Shown piece by piece: positions 49,035-61,958 of a DNA stretch of 64,000 nt. The DNA is taken from positions 89,958-153,957 of the forward strand of contig JANTQF010000055.1 in NCBI GenBank assembly GCA_032988165.1. Direction: 5' to 3'. The position numbers were made by a program, and so were the translations under genes. The notes under the pieces were generated by a model, which saw nothing but the letters and a program-made list of their open reading frames with translations, was not told where the DNA came from and searched no databases. Every line of letters begins with the position of its first letter. The first letter of the stretch is position 1. This DNA is from Emmonsiellopsis sp. PD_33. Taxonomy: Eukaryota > Ascomycota > Eurotiomycetes > Onygenales > Ajellomycetaceae.

Positions 49035-50743
49035 TCAACCACTCCGAGTTCTTCCTCTATTCTCGTTCTCCTGAGTCGGCATCGATGGCGGATGATACTC
49101 CCTGGTTACCCCATGCGGACCCTTCGCCTGCATCAACTTCTCCTGTTCTCGCTTCATCAACGAAAGCGTATTAACCTGCAACTCCTGGAACGCAAGAAAC
49201 GTCACCAGCGGGGCCCCCAGCATCTCCAGAATCTTGTGCGTGTCGTGCATGTGTTTTCGAATGACGCTGTCAGGGGTGCAAAAGGTCCGAACGCTCATCT
49301 CCTTAGCAACCGCTTTCCAATTATACAAGGTGGAATTCATCACGACGACATTATTCGCACATTCTCCGTGGAATTTGAACGTGCGCACGTTGTAGAGGAT
49401 GAGGTCGCGTTGGGTGAGCTGGTCGAATTGGAACTGCACGACCTGCGGACGATTCTTTGAGGCCCAGAAGTTGGTAATCTTGGTGACGGATTCGACTGAG
49501 ATGCGGCCCTCTCTGTTCTGGTCGAGAAGGAATTTGTTGGCCGTTACGCAGATCATGAGCTCTATTTCGGAGTACAGCTTTGCTTGGGTTGGCGGGTCGA
49601 GGGAGATCGGAAAGGTGGACTGGGTTCTCTCTTTATGCTGAAATGGGAGAGCATAGTTTTTCTTCACATCCCCGGTCTAAAATGCAAGGCAACGGTCAGA
49701 ATAAAGAACAGCGTGAGAAATTAGAAATGTTAGAAGTGGCCATGAGACTTACAATATCTTCAACGCGCTGTTTAATCTTCTCGCCCCAGCTCTTCAGAGC
49801 AGGCTTCTTGTACTTTTGCGGCGGGCTCTCTTTCATCGAGGGGCTACGGCCGAGCCAGCCATCCTCACCAAACAGTTTCTTGTGTGGCGACCGGCCCCTC
49901 GCCCGAGGGCTTGGAAGGAACTCAAGGGGTTCGTTTTCATCAAGGTCTTCGAGAACTTTAACAGGGGATAAAGATCGGCGTCTTCCACGTCCTCTCTCGG
50001 GAGACTTGGGTTGTTGGTTCTGGTAGCTGGAATGCCATTCGTCTGGCGGATTCCAGTTCGTGTGGTAGTAATCAGGACCATACGAACGGTCATCGTATCC
50101 GACACCACCATCCAGCGATCTAACGTTGTTGCCCTCAGATTTGGAAATTGGTATTCTTCTATTGTACCGATTCGAGTCAACTGGATAAGAATACGCCTTT
50201 GGAGGCGCGTTTTCGGGGTTCGGATCATGCTGTGGCTCATGGACCATTTCTGGATCAAACGGCCATATTGTTTCGCGTCCGGTGGATTGGCTAGAGTCTC
50301 CGCCACTGTTGTAGGATGAGTGGCTATTTACGAAATTAGCTTTAACAATCATCAAACTCCGGGTTGTTGGAAATAACTTACTTCTCATACATGATTGGCA
50401 CTTCCATGGATCGCATTGGGTTGAATTTGGGCGGGTCTGTCAAAACAGGCTTCCCTGTGTTTTTGACGGACTTCAGCAATGGATTGTTCAAGATTTCGCG
50501 CGTTAGGAGACGAAAGGTGTCTTTGGTGGGTGAGCCCGTGGAAGATCGAGAGTAGATGGATGCGCTGGGAGACGGAGAGTGCAGGTCAGCGTCGTGAGCT
50601 GCGAATCGGGGCGCAGGGAGCGTGTCAGTTGCTGCGCGAGGTCGCAGTGGTCTATTCCGAACGTCAATCACCAAGTCCCTGACCCCATCAATAGGGGGAT
50701 GGGGGTATTCAGAGAAGTCCGGTTCATTGTCAAACTGGTCCAT
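49035..50743 (-). CDS. Conserved fungal protein of unknown function
   Basis: Three exons, 50382-50743, 49753-50323 and 49035-49676, total 1575 nt (524 aa). The introns are 58 and 76 bp with good GTAAGT donors. The N-terminal 310 residues are polar and probably disordered, rich in Ser, Pro, Asn and Arg, with KSPERGRGRRRSLSPVK-type basic/SP sites near 245. The C-terminal 214 residues look folded. They include YSEIELMICVTANKFLLDQ, FWASKNRPQVVQFQFDQL, VRTFKFHGECANNVVVMNS and a helical end (LVTFLAFQELQVNTLSLMKR). I do not recognise a named domain. The folded half and complete splice structure make a real gene very likely. Confidence 0.8.
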
Positions 50744-52626
50744 TCCGAGCAGACCCAGAGACAGTGAATACTCGCTCTTTGAAAACCGAGGGAGGAAGGT
50801 AAATCAACAAGCTGAGGGTCCCGTTGGTTGCCAGGGGCAAAATAACCCCGGACTGCGAGATATCAACCCGCTGAGCAACCGCGGGCTAGCTGGGCGGCAG
50901 TAATAACACCCTATATACTAAGGGATAACCGCTCCTGAAATGCAAAACAGGCAATATTGCCAGAGTGGACGGTCGTATACCAGAGCTAAGGGGTCGTTCC
51001 AACCATGAGAATTTATAACATTCGTTGCTATATCCAAAAGGGAGACAAACAAAAGTAGAGAAACGAGAAAAAACCCTCCAACGTATGGGGGACATATACC
51101 AAGAGACATTCATGTTTCTTTTCACTAACAGGCGCAGGAAATTCCAGGCCAAGATCTGATTGCCATCATCCTGTGCCGGTACGATCCCTTGATAGAATCC
51201 AGCGCAGGAATTCAATTGCTATATCGGTAGCAAAGACAATATTCACCAACTCAAACATAACCCAGTTTCCACAATATGTGTGGTCCATCATCTGCCCATA
51301 TCTAGGAAGTATTCAAAAACAATAGCCAGCAGCCAGGATGTACATAATATGAAGCAGGTCATTTGAGAGAAGGAGTAGCTCGAGTTCCTCTAAAGATTTG
51401 ATAACCATTCAAAATAGCCGGGGCGCGAAGGATAGAGAAATAACTAAACATAAAAAAAGCCAGTTCAAAGAATTCATAGTGCACTATAATGCTATGAATG
51501 TAGCATAAGGGAATAAATGGCTGGTAGCAATGCCATTCACAAGCAAATCCCGCAGGGAGTGGTGCCATGGGGTGTGTTTTCACCACAGAGGAGCAATCTG
51601 AAATGTGACAATCGAAATATCCAACATAAACGGCATGAGATAACTCCTCGTCTGGCAAACCTAAAGAAAAAACGAGGGATCAAAAGAAAAGAGTTATCTC
51701 CTGGCGGGGGGTATGGGGTATATTAGTAGCATTCAGCCCAGCACCATCGAACACCAATCAATCAAAATGGGTGGTTGCGCAAAGGCTGGTCTGTTGCACA
51801 CAATTCGAACCCCGACCCTATAAAACATTGGTGCAATGGCGCACTACAGGGCTAATAAAGTGGGTAGAGTGATCGCGGATAATCCTAACCAGAGCTCCAT
51901 TCTCAGGGAAGCAAAGTCGGCTATGAGATGATCCCTGGGCAAAGAAGTCAGCAACCAGTGGGTTTTGCAGCAATAGAGGGATGATGGCGATGTTACTGTC
52001 TTGCGGACGCCACCGACATTCCGTCCTTATCCCCCAACAATCGCCAGTGGTCAACAGACACTTGCTCAAAATTGATGCTTGGGCAGAAATAGAATGAGTC
52101 GAGCGACGTTGAGCGCGGCTTTGATGGCTGGCTGGTCCACGTGACCTGGAGACTGCCGAAAGTCAACTCCGGCGTCAAGCTGATGGTTTATCATTTGCCA
52201 TCCAGCTTAAGACCCGGATGCCCAACATGGGCCCCAGTTATCCGAGCTACGCGGCTGCGGGAGAGACACCGGCAGTCGAGCATTCTGCCCCCGCACTACC
52301 GCACGCGCTGCTCTGCTGTGCTGGTTCCCTCAGCTTTCACACAAAAGCGCCGGGATGCCCTGACCACAGCCGGCCCAGGCCTACAATCATAACCACCCTT
52401 GACGCTTCGTGGGTCCCTTCAAGCTTCCCGAGCTGTTTCTATGTCGTATAGTCCCTGTTTCTTGTTTATAAGCGGGCTCTTTCTCCCCAGTGTGACTTTG
52501 TGTTTCGTGCAATCGCAAACTGTACCATAGCCTGCTTATTCCATCCAGAACTTGAAACCAATGCCTCTGTACGCGGTTCAATAACTTTTTCCCCATCTTC
52601 TTTATTTTGATACCCTATAACGCAGA
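50744..52626. other. Long divergent intergenic region
   Basis: 1.9 kb between two genes transcribed away from each other. Several short open frames overlap on both strands and none shows a domain. It must contain both promoters. A leader-like CT-rich stretch precedes the monooxygenase start (around 52,470-52,600). Confidence 0.5.
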
Positions 52627-54636
52627 ATGGCTCAGACGACAGCCAAGTACGACGTTGTCATTATCGGCGCTGGCCCGGTTGGCCTTCTCACATCCCTATG
52701 TCTCTCCAAATGGGGATACAAAATCAAACACATTGATAATCGCCCAGTACCCACCAAAACCGGTCGAGCGGATGGGATCCAACCCCGTTCCCTAGAGCTT
52801 CTCCGGAACCTGGGCCTGAAACGAAAGATCATGGCACATGATCCTGCCAGAGTCTACGATGTGGCATTCTGGGATCCCATGCCAGATGGGAGGGGTATAC
52901 AACGAACCGGGAATTGGCCCAGCTGTCCGTCATTCATTGACACGAGATACCCGTTCACGACACTGCTGCATCAAGGATTGATTGAAAATGTTTTTATCGA
53001 TGAGATTGCCAAGAATGGAGCCACGATTGACCGGCCGTGGACCATTATCGGGTTCAAGAACGATGGGGAGGATAACATGTACCCCGTACAAGTGACCCTC
53101 AAAGACCTCAATACGAATGTGGAGGAAGTTGTGAGAACCAAATATCTATTCGGTGGAGAAGGAGCCAGAAGCTTTATCAGAGAACAACTTGGTATTCAGA
53201 TACTCCACAAGGATCCAATTTCACATGTTTGGGGGGTTATGGATGGAGTTGTGCAAACAGATTTCCCCGATATTTTGGTAAGTTTGCTTTGAACTTCTTT
53301 CAATGCCTAATCTGACAACCGTATCCAGACCAAATGCACCATACATTCGGATAGCGGCTCAATCATGGTCATTCCACGAGAAAATAACATGGTTCGACTT
53401 TACGTGCAGATTTCGTCTTCGACTGATCCCGACTGGAATCCCAGAAAGACCGCTACCGTCACAGAGGTCCAAGAGGCCGCGAAACGTATTTTGAGGCCTT
53501 ACAGTATTGAATGGGAACGAGTAGAATGGTACTCTGTCTATCCTATTGGACAAGGAATTGCAGAAAAATATACATTGGATCACCGGGTATTCATTGGTGG
53601 TGATTCTTGCCACACACACAGCGTCAGTGATCTCTATCAGCAAAACGCAACTATCACCTGCTAACAAATTCTACAGCCCAAAGCCGGCCAGGGCATGAAC
53701 ACTGCATTCCACGACGGGCTAAATTTTGCTTGGAAAATCCACATGGTTGAGAGCGGCTTCGCCAAACCATCCATTCTGAAGACCTACGAATCAGAACGAA
53801 AACTGATTGCTGAAACCCTTCTCAACTTCGACGCCAAGTACGCCGCTCTCTTCTCCATGCGCCAGCCATCTGCAGCAGAAGTCGGCGCTGCCAGTAGTGG
53901 GGAGGAGACAAGCACACCAAACCACTTCGTCGAGATGTTCAAGTCAGCCTGCGAATTCACGAGCGGCTACGGTGTCGTTTATCAACCAAACATCTTCAAC
54001 TGGGGCCCCGATCATCCCGCAAAGTCCCCTCTCTTCAACCCCGCTGGAGTAAAGCTAATCCCCGGCCGGGTTTTCCCGTCATGCACCGTCACCCGAATTA
54101 GCGATGCATACAAAGTACCCCTAGAGCAGGAAGTGCCCGCCAACGGATCATTCCGCATTCACATATTCGCTGGCAACCCTGACAAGACGGGCAGAGCTAT
54201 CAGCGACTTCGCCTCGAATCTCGTCAAGAAAAACTCCTTCTACTCCAGCTATGAACGAGACGATATCAGCGCCATCTCCTACTTCGAACGCCATAATCCC
54301 CACTCCCGCTTCTTCACCATCTCCGTAATATACACGGGCAAAAAGACCGCGTGCTTGATTGCTAATCTACCCTCCGTCCTCAAAGCATACAGTCATCATG
54401 TCTACGTTGACGATATCCCTGATATCAAAGTGCCTAACGCGTCTGCAGCTGCGCATGCCAAGCTTGGGGTGGATGGTGACAAGGGAGCGGTTGTCGTGTT
54501 GCGGCCGGACGGCCATATCGCGTGCACCGTGCAACTGGTTGAGGGGAGCGGGACGGTGGACGCGCTGAACGAGTATTTTGGTGCCTTTGCGACGAAGACG
54601 CTTGGTGAGAATATCTCGCAGGCATCGAGACTGTGA
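52627..54636 (+). CDS. FAD-dependent aromatic monooxygenase (phenol 2-monooxygenase type)
   Basis: Class A flavoprotein hydroxylase using NADPH and O2 to hydroxylate an aromatic substrate. Three exons, 52627-53277, 53329-53622 and 53677-54636, total 1905 nt (634 aa). The FAD-binding Rossmann motif VIIGAGPVGLLTSL is at 11-24, followed by the ring-facing GRADGIQPRSLE. The second FAD motif GGDSCHTHSPKAGQGMN is formed across intron 2, whose donor is GTCAGT. The C-terminal 200 residues fit the thioredoxin-like domain of phenol hydroxylases (GSFRIHIFAGNP, VVLRPDGHIACTV). The length matches the family. No signal peptide is seen, so it should be soluble. There are no pathway neighbours, so the real substrate (phenol, benzoate derivative or a metabolite intermediate) cannot be told. 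Confidence 0.9.
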
Positions 54637-56865
54637 TTCGTTGGTTTTATTGGTTTGTTAAGAGTATCGCATTCCATTACTTTGTATATACAGTTTCGGG
54701 AGTACCCCAATTTTTCGAGCGAGTTGGAAAGTCATTTTGGCGATATTTCTCATTTTGTTTACCTAGTAACTAACTATATAAAGAACAGATAAAATAGAAT
54801 TATATACTGGACCACAAAGTGGTACTCCTGTCATCTGCACCCACCCACCGTAACGCCATTTCCATCTCCACCATCAAAGTGCGCAATCATATATCTGCCC
54901 CTGAATTCCAGCCGCCTGGAAGAAAACAGGACATTTTCCCAACCCCACTCACCCCCTACCTACCTATCCCCAGCCAACAACGGTGTACTCTCATCCCCAT
55001 TCCCCTCTCCCTCCTCTCCCACTCCCACTCCCCCCCCTTTTCCAAACCCCACCAACGCCACCCCAAAATTCAAACTAGCCCATACGACGCCCTCACCACC
55101 CACCACACTTCCATCCCCATCCCCATCCCCATCCCACTGCTACTCTCTACAACCCGCCTACAGTTCCAACCGAGTCGGCATCACGAGCAAATTCGTCAAA
55201 TTACATACCGCACAGAGGTACCGTAGCATGACGAAAGACAGCGAGATGCCCCCGATGCTGCACCGGCGGGGGTACTAATTGAGGGGAGTATGAAAAGGGG
55301 AGGAAGGTGACCGAGGATGCTGGGGTTGGTTAGTTCTCCCTCCCTCTCTCTCTTTTTTTTAATGGGCGCCTTTTGGCTGGAGGGTATGGATAGAGGTGGG
55401 ATGGGACGAGGATGGGATAGGGATAGTTTGTAGGGGATATGAACAAGTTCACCGTCTCTGCCCCAATGGATGGGGGGGAGCGTAGGGGGGCTGTTCGCGG
55501 ACTGGGGAGATGGCCATGGGTTTTGTTCTCATCTAGTTATCTATATCTGTCTCCGGCTGAATGCCCCTTGCTGTTCCGTAACTATGTCATTAGAATAGGG
55601 GTTTGGTCTTGCCGTTGGGTGCGATTTTGAGCCACATATTCCTCCTGTGGTCTCGTGGGATCGAAGCTGATTGATACATGGCCATATTTCTAGAATAACA
55701 AGTTTCTCGATAAATGTACAGTTTTTAGCACATCGAGGATTTGGCATTATCTAGATCAAACAGCCACATGTATCTCTTATATTTATTTACCTACAAAGCA
55801 AGACTTAAAAAATATGGTAAATATCAAGCATAAAAATAGTTCCCCCAGCATCCAGATCTAAATATAGCAGCAATATATACCGTGTCGCAGATATAATCTC
55901 ATGCATGGAGTAAATCCGAGCATACTCGGCCCAACCCTCTCGGGCTGGGATAACCTACCGATGGAAAGACCAAAAATAGATTTTTCTTTATATTCTTTGG
56001 TCGCGTTGGGGGCGGGGGGAGATGTGGCGACCGGGGGGGTATATTTATATAGCTAGGTTAGTCGGTTGGTTCGGGAGAACGATTCCTAAGTATGGTATAG
56101 ATAGTAAGGAATGGGGAATCAAATAAGATTTTCTTAAGAAAAAAAGAGGCTACTCTGCCAAAGAAGAGAGGGAGAGAAAGAAAAAAAAGGTCATTGAAAA
56201 GGATGAGGCATAATAGGGGAAGCGCGGGATATATAATAATGTTTCGTGAATCCGTACCGTCGTGAAAAGGGGGATCGTAAAATGCTTGAAGCGGATATTA
56301 CTCCTCAGTTATCTTTATCCACGATTGACAGAGGTGGATTAGTGGATCAAGGGGCATCCAATGAGGAATGATAAGTGAGTGGAAATTGAAAGGATATCAT
56401 ATGGGTGGAAGAGGTGGGGGTGGTGGGATGGGGGGTATATAGGTAAAAGAAACGGAAAGCGTGTAGGGGAGGTATCAAAAATCAAAAATAAAGAAATAAA
56501 GAAATAAAGAAATAAACACCACAGGCAACAAACATGCTGACCCCCCCTTGATCTAAATCATGAACCCAAACCAAAAGCCAAAATCGGTGATTTAAAACAT
56601 TGCTGGAGAAGACAGACCCCCAAAGAAAACCAACGCCCTTTTTTGTAATACCAAGCCAAAAACAGAAAGATACGTGTATGCGAATAGCAAAAAGGCTCAA
56701 TCAATGACCATTCGTTCGGAGGGGAATTCGTCAAATAAAATCCAGCGAAGTCGAAAGATCGAAATCACTATTCCTTTTCCCCCCTAGGTGCGGTGCCCTC
56801 TGTTACTTCTTTTCCATTTCCAACGCACCCAGCCTCGCACAAATCGATTAAATAGATCCTGATCC
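54637..56865. other. Intergenic, no gene seen
   Basis: 2.2 kb holding the monooxygenase 3' UTR, a CCATCC-type run (about 55,109-55,136) and several pyrimidine-rich runs. The right part precedes the stop of a small minus-strand gene and may be its long 3' UTR. Short frames here lack protein-like composition. Confidence 0.5.
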
Positions 56866-57141
56866 TCATCGCACCGGAAACCCAATCTTCCTAAAGCTCA
56901 TCCTCGTCGGCGATGACAATTTGATGCGTGATTCCTTGCTAGATGACGATGAGGAAGTTGTTGACGTGGAAGACCTTGATCTGCTTATCGACGACGTTGG
57001 CGAGACTGGCATGCCATCCGTAGCGGTAGCGGCGTCATGGGCAGCGAGGATGTCTTCGAGTCGAACGTCGGCGTCGGTGGAGATGTATTGAGGGTCCGGG
57101 TTGAGGAGTTCGGTGAACTTGGAGCCTGCTAGGGGTGGCAT
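56866..57141 (-). CDS. Small Ser-rich protein, function unknown
   Basis: A single 91-aa frame with its own ATG (MPPLAGSKFTELLNPDP) and stop. The first 40 residues look ordered, with DADVRLEDILAAHDA as a likely helix. The middle is a Ser/Thr/Arg-rich low-complexity stretch (SRSRSSTSTTSSSSSSKES). The end is basic (RMSFRKIGFPVR). Composition and codon use look like a real fungal protein, and the region upstream has long pyrimidine/purine tracts typical of leaders, including a (GGGA)n run. I do not recognise a family. It could also be one exon of a longer gene. Confidence 0.5.
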   Translation of the reverse strand: MPPLAGSKFTELLNPDPQYISTDADVRLEDILAAHDAATATDGMPVSPTSSISRSRSSTSTTSSSSSSKESRIKLSSPTRMSFRKIGFPVR

Positions 57142-59544
57142 GGCTGGTTGATGTGTCGATATAATTAATAGTGAGAGTATTTTTGATGTAAGCTCGCGAG
57201 TGGGTATGTTATATCGAGGCGGGTTGTAGTTTCGTTGTAGAGACGAGGATTTGTAGATTCCACTCCACTCTCGCTAGGCGTTCTGGCGGAGGGAGGGAGG
57301 GAGGGAGGGAGGGAAGTGAGTTGCTTTTTGGTTGACGGGTAGTTGACTTCTTCGTATCACCAACAGTAGCAGAAACGGAAGCTGGCAGGGGTAGTGAAGT
57401 TGTTCCTGATATGATATAGTTTGCGACTCGGGTGATATACTATTATGATATGAATAGTATTTTCTCTGTGTAACGAACAAGAAAAGTTCTCCTTTCTTCC
57501 GACGATATCTTTTGTTTTCTTTCGCGGAACGAAAAGAACGATAAAAGAATATCAAAATATGATTCCAGAAATGACGACTGCCCCCTTTCTTTTGTCTTTT
57601 TTTTCCCCAGGGGATCCAGAGTAAATTAAATTTAGCGAGCGAAGAGAGAACAGGGGTGGTGGGTAGTCAACATAGATAACTGCGACGACCGAAGCGACGG
57701 ATGGGGGGTAGGGATGAGGGGAGAAAGAATATGGGATCGGCGACTGGATAAGCAGGGAGTATAAATAAATGCACGAATTAGTTCAGAGGCATGGGTTCCA
57801 AGCAAGAAATCAACGACAGTGGTTGGTGGTCTCTCTCTTGGTGTGGTCCTCCGGCCCCGAACTCATATATCTGAAGAACGGGGTGCGGCGGGAAGAAAGT
57901 CTGTTATTCGGGTATTTCTGGAGGAGGCAAGGGTCAGGAAGGCCGTGTATAAAAATAATATTGTCCTTGTTTCCCGCCCTCCTTCGCCGTTCTCCCGTGG
58001 GCTTTTTTGGGGCGGCCTGGGGGCTCCCCTCTTCCTTGTTGACCGTTGAAGCCACTTCAGAACTCGCACTCGCTGCGCCGAGGCGAGGAATAGTGTCTGC
58101 GTGGCCAAGAACTTGAAGCCAAAGTTAAACCATCCCTGCCCATCCACACGGGTCTGCCCATGTCTGATTAGTCTGAATCCTCAACGGCCACAGAGATGTT
58201 TCAGGCTAGGGCGATGCGGCGAGAGATTATTCGCTGCTAGTTACACAAAGTCCGCTTTCCAGAGGATGGATCCTCCCGAGCCTGGGAGGGGGTCTTCGAG
58301 GGAACTAATATAAAACCAGTGAGGGCGTGGATGTGAGTGGCCTGCTGCGCCGGGGCTCTGATTCCCTCGTCTTGTGCTCCGGATAGAATAGATTAAGATG
58401 ATGTCAACGACTCCGCAGCGGAAGTGCAGAACAAGGGCCACTCTGGCGCATTTCCTCTCTGCAAGCTTGTGCGAGCATGGTGGGGAGGAATCTCGTTGAC
58501 TGCTCTTCTATTGCTCGACCTGGGCAGTTCGTGTTGGCAATGGAGGTTTCTGATGGCGTTGAAGCCAATTCGCCTGATGGCCGTTCCAACCCGTAAACAA
58601 CCAGAGACCAAGGAAGCAACACGGACTGGTCTCAAACTCTCTAGAGACACGGGCGAGTTCGCAGCAGCACAATGGCGTCTGTGGCTTGGTGCATCAGGAT
58701 AGTTGGATAGCCAGCTGGTTAGGACAGAGGAGAGTTCAACCACCCCTAAGTTCCAACGCCTCCAAGATATTCGTCTCGCGGCTGCTGGAATGACCAGGTC
58801 ATGCGCATCGCGGGAATCGGGTGTCGCATAGCACAGGGAAAACAAGGAATAGCTTTCTTTTTGGCGTGGAGGTTGGGTTTTGTTGAGGGCGAGACCTTGG
58901 ATTTTGGGTTCGGGAGCGGGAAGCATCAACTAAATATTTCAATCAAGCGACCAGATCTTGAATATTTCAGGGAATGAGAACAAAACTTGGAATATTTAAC
59001 TACTAGTCCACATTCGAGACCAGTCAAAGATATTTTTTGGCTACAGATATACAGATTATCAATAGTACTAGTATCTATCTACTCCGTATGCTCACCACCA
59101 GACCCATGAACATCCACATAAAGATCAAGAATCTGATCACACTTCAAGACGCCGAATCCATATACCTAAATAATTTACACTTCTAGTCAAATCCCCCCAT
59201 CCAGCATGTCCTCTCCAGCTCCCTCTCCTCGGCCATTTCACGGCCTGCTGCGCCCTGCTCCCTGGCTCCCATACTGATAGACATCCCATCACGAACTTGC
59301 TAACCTGAGCCCCCCTTCGTAAAAAGAACCTGAAACATCCCCGAATGTACGATTTCTTTTGTGTATCCTTGCGTTTCACATCCTTCAGGCATGGCTACCA
59401 AGCTCTTTAAAATAAGGAGGCTTACTATCCCTCTGGGCGCGCCGGGGTGGGGGGATATCGTAAGATTTATATTTATATTGAACACAGGGTCGGGTGGCTA
59501 TGCATATGCACCATTCTATTTTTTTATAGCTAACTGCAAGACAC
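57142..59544. other. Intergenic, no convincing gene
   Basis: 2.4 kb. The left part is the upstream region of the small Ser-rich gene. The rest has several open frames up to 178 residues on overlapping strands without domains or splice logic. The right end may be the 3' UTR or a missed last exon of the next gene. Confidence 0.45.
57288..57314. repeat. (GGGA)n microsatellite
   Basis: A run of GGGA units lies about 150 bp upstream of the small Ser-rich gene. On the transcribed strand of that gene it reads (TCCC)n. Four or more G-triplets in a row could form a quadruplex on the plus strand. Confidence 0.8.
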
Positions 59545-61069
59545 TCACTGTCCTTGCGCGTCGCATATGATTTCCGATTCCCTTATCACTGAAGGAAGCA
59601 CAAATCCCCCCTTCACCGTGGGAAGGGAAACGCTCTCATGCTCATCCCGGAGAGGGACTTCGTAGTTCTGGAACACCACAGCACGGCAGACGCGGTCCGT
59701 GGGCCTTCCTTCGCACAGAACAGATCCAGAAAAGTCATCGACGACACCGTCTCCGCCGTATCGAGTCCTCCACAGGATCGAAACCGTCTGGGAGCATGAT
59801 TCTTTCTCCCAAAAGTATTCGGAACCCACGGCCAGTGCCGTCTGAGCTTGAGAGTGGCCGGTGCCTTCGTCCTTTTCGATGGTTCCGGTTGTCACATTGA
59901 ATCTAGTCACGAATATGGGCCGACCATCCAAGGCATCAGAGTACGAACCCCATCCGCTAACCTTGGGCAAAGAAGGGGGAGTCGTTAGATCTGGGAGATT
60001 TTCACCCGTTACCAATGATAAATCATGGCGAAAGCCGTATGGAAAGGGCGTCCAACACGACACTGGTGGATCATACGTGTCTGTAATTGTGCCGACCTGT
60101 TTAATCTAAACTTCAATCACCATCATCTCACCATGACAATAAAACAGAACGATGAGATACTCACAAGTTGATTGGACTTTGCCAGCCATACTTCCTTTCC
60201 AACAGGTGAATTGCTTTGCATCGTTCCGGTAGCAGCTTCACTTGTGACACCGCTAAATGGGTTGAACTTCCACAGGGCATCTTTCACACATGCAATCCAA
60301 TTCGCAATCCGCAGATACAGTCCACTCCGCATGACAGTACTAACCTTTACGAAAGCATGCGTGGGCACAGTAATCGCCCGTTGTCCGCTAGGGAGCACGA
60401 GTTTGAGGCCAAGCGCAGCTGCCGAACTACTATTCCCGGCAGAGTTGCTGACTGCATCCCCAGGCTCAATCACTTCTGCTCCAGCGGGGTTATATCTGCC
60501 GGCAACATCATATCCAATACGCATTCGACCGAACTCAATGCCAAGCGCCTGTTCCCATGAAGCACTAACATCCCGGAAGTTTTTAAACAGGACTATCAAA
60601 AAGCCAGATATCAGCAGTCTCGCGCCGATTGCACGAGGAAACATCTTTCGGAGAGCCTCTAGATCTTGGGCACTCAGGAGTTTTCGTGGATTAATGCAAC
60701 CCGGTATCGGGTCGTGCAGTGCTCGCACGTACATGTGCATGTATTCTGGCATAAGGTAGTAGGGCACGATATGGATCTCCCGACCAGCTGCGTGGGTTTC
60801 GTAAGTGGTGTGTGGCAGCGACGCGACGATCCAGATCTTGTTTCCGTTGAATTCAGTGGCGACGGACACTGACTCGAAATGTGCGAGAGCGGGATGATAA
60901 GAGCGGAGCAAGTTCTCGTTGGCGGGGGTGGTTTCTGACTCTCCGTGGGCACGGTGAGAAGAGGTTGCTGCATCGCCCCATTCCCGCGAATCAGTTCCTA
61001 GTATTTAAAGTTAGACCAGAGGTAGAAATACTAGACATTATCCTTACGCTGGACAATAACGATGTCCAT
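59545..61069 (-). CDS. Putative PA-clan (trypsin-like fold) protease-like protein
   Basis: Three exons, 61048-61069 (22 nt), 60165-60997 and 59545-60096, total 1407 nt (468 aa). The tiny first exon gives MDIVIVQ and joins in phase to RTDSREWGD. Around 45-75 there is a conserved-looking SVSVATEFNGNKIWIVASLP. His221 in AITVPTHAFVK and Ser408 in VVDDFSGSVLC resemble the His and Ser contexts of chymotrypsin-fold proteases, and SGS at the nucleophile is common there. This is motif-level inference, and no signal peptide is visible. The C-terminal end is uncertain. The stop at 59545 overlaps a good donor (CA/GTGAGT), so an extra exon downstream is possible. If not a protease, it is a conserved fungal protein of unknown function. 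Confidence 0.65.
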
Positions 61070-61958
61070 TAGAGTCTCGATAGACCCGGGAGGAGGAGGA
61101 TGCCGTTTATCTATCGACTCCTGGGGGATCGGGGGATAAGAAAAAGGCATAGTAGCGTTTGCTAGTTTCTGTTTCATCGATCATTCTGGTAGTTAGATAA
61201 TAGACGAATAAGAGAGAGCTGCATGGATGATGGAGATGAAAGCAGTTGAGAACGAGCCCAGATAACGTTGGAAAGTTAGAAGAAGCTCTTCGGTTGGAAC
61301 CTTCGGTATATGCTTTGTATGACCGCATTCACTTAACCGATTCTTTAAACCTATGCTTGAAGCTTATTAGTTAGTTAATAACCATGCAAAGGGCGAGTTG
61401 AATGCAAGTAATCAAGTAGTGAAAGGGGGTCTTGACCAGTCATATAAATAAACCTGCAAAAGCAACCTCCATGCCTATTTAATTGCCCCTTTTCCCCCGC
61501 GCCGTACTAAGAGCTGCGGATTATGCTCTCGAATATATTTAGCCAGCTCATGGTGAACGGACAACATTGCGGCTCTCCCCCTTTGATCACCACCACCCGC
61601 AGCCTCGCCCATGCCATACATGACACGAACCTTACCTTTTAACTCAGATGTTGCGCATCCCATTGAACCGCTCGTACATTCGCCTGGTATAGTTCTCCTC
61701 TCCTTTAAACCCAAAGAAATATGATAGGCTCTCAGTTGAAGAAGAAAAAAGATCATTCTCCGTATCGTATTATCTCGCAATTGCAAAAAACAAAAAACCA
61801 AAAAACATATCAGAAAGAAAAGTAAAACAACGCCCCCCTTGTACCCCGAATTTTTTGTTCTTGTTGTATTATACTTATTTTTTTTTCTTATAATGGTCAT
61901 ATTCTTTTTTCTGTGTCCGTAAGGCTGGGTGGGAATATAAAATAAAAATTCATTTCGC
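61070..61958. other. Intergenic, no convincing gene
   Basis: This 0.9 kb lies between the SmF stop and the start of the protease-like gene, both on the minus strand. An open frame at 61475-61900 (minus) starts with a hydrophobic, low-complexity stretch. Only its last 60 residues look protein-like, so I do not call a gene. Confidence 0.45.

Noticed and set aside
52627..54636. A secondary metabolite or aromatic degradation cluster around the monooxygenase
   Set aside because: The neighbours are a protein of unknown function, a small Ser-rich protein and housekeeping genes. No transporter, regulator, PKS, NRPS or ring-cleavage gene is nearby.
54819..55226. 135-residue Pro/Ser/His-rich open frame on the plus strand
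   Set aside because: Composition follows CCATCC-type pyrimidine runs, and it has no domain. Probably a 3' flank of the monooxygenase gene.
58393..58929. 178-residue open frame on the minus strand
   Set aside because: Arg/Ser-rich with no domain, overlapped by frames on the other strand, and no splice structure. It looks like chance in GC-balanced DNA.
61475..61900. 141-residue open frame on the minus strand
   Set aside because: The first 60 residues are low-complexity hydrophobic sequence from a T-rich tract. Only the last 60 (from MGCATSELKG) look protein-like, without a recognisable family. Kept as doubtful.
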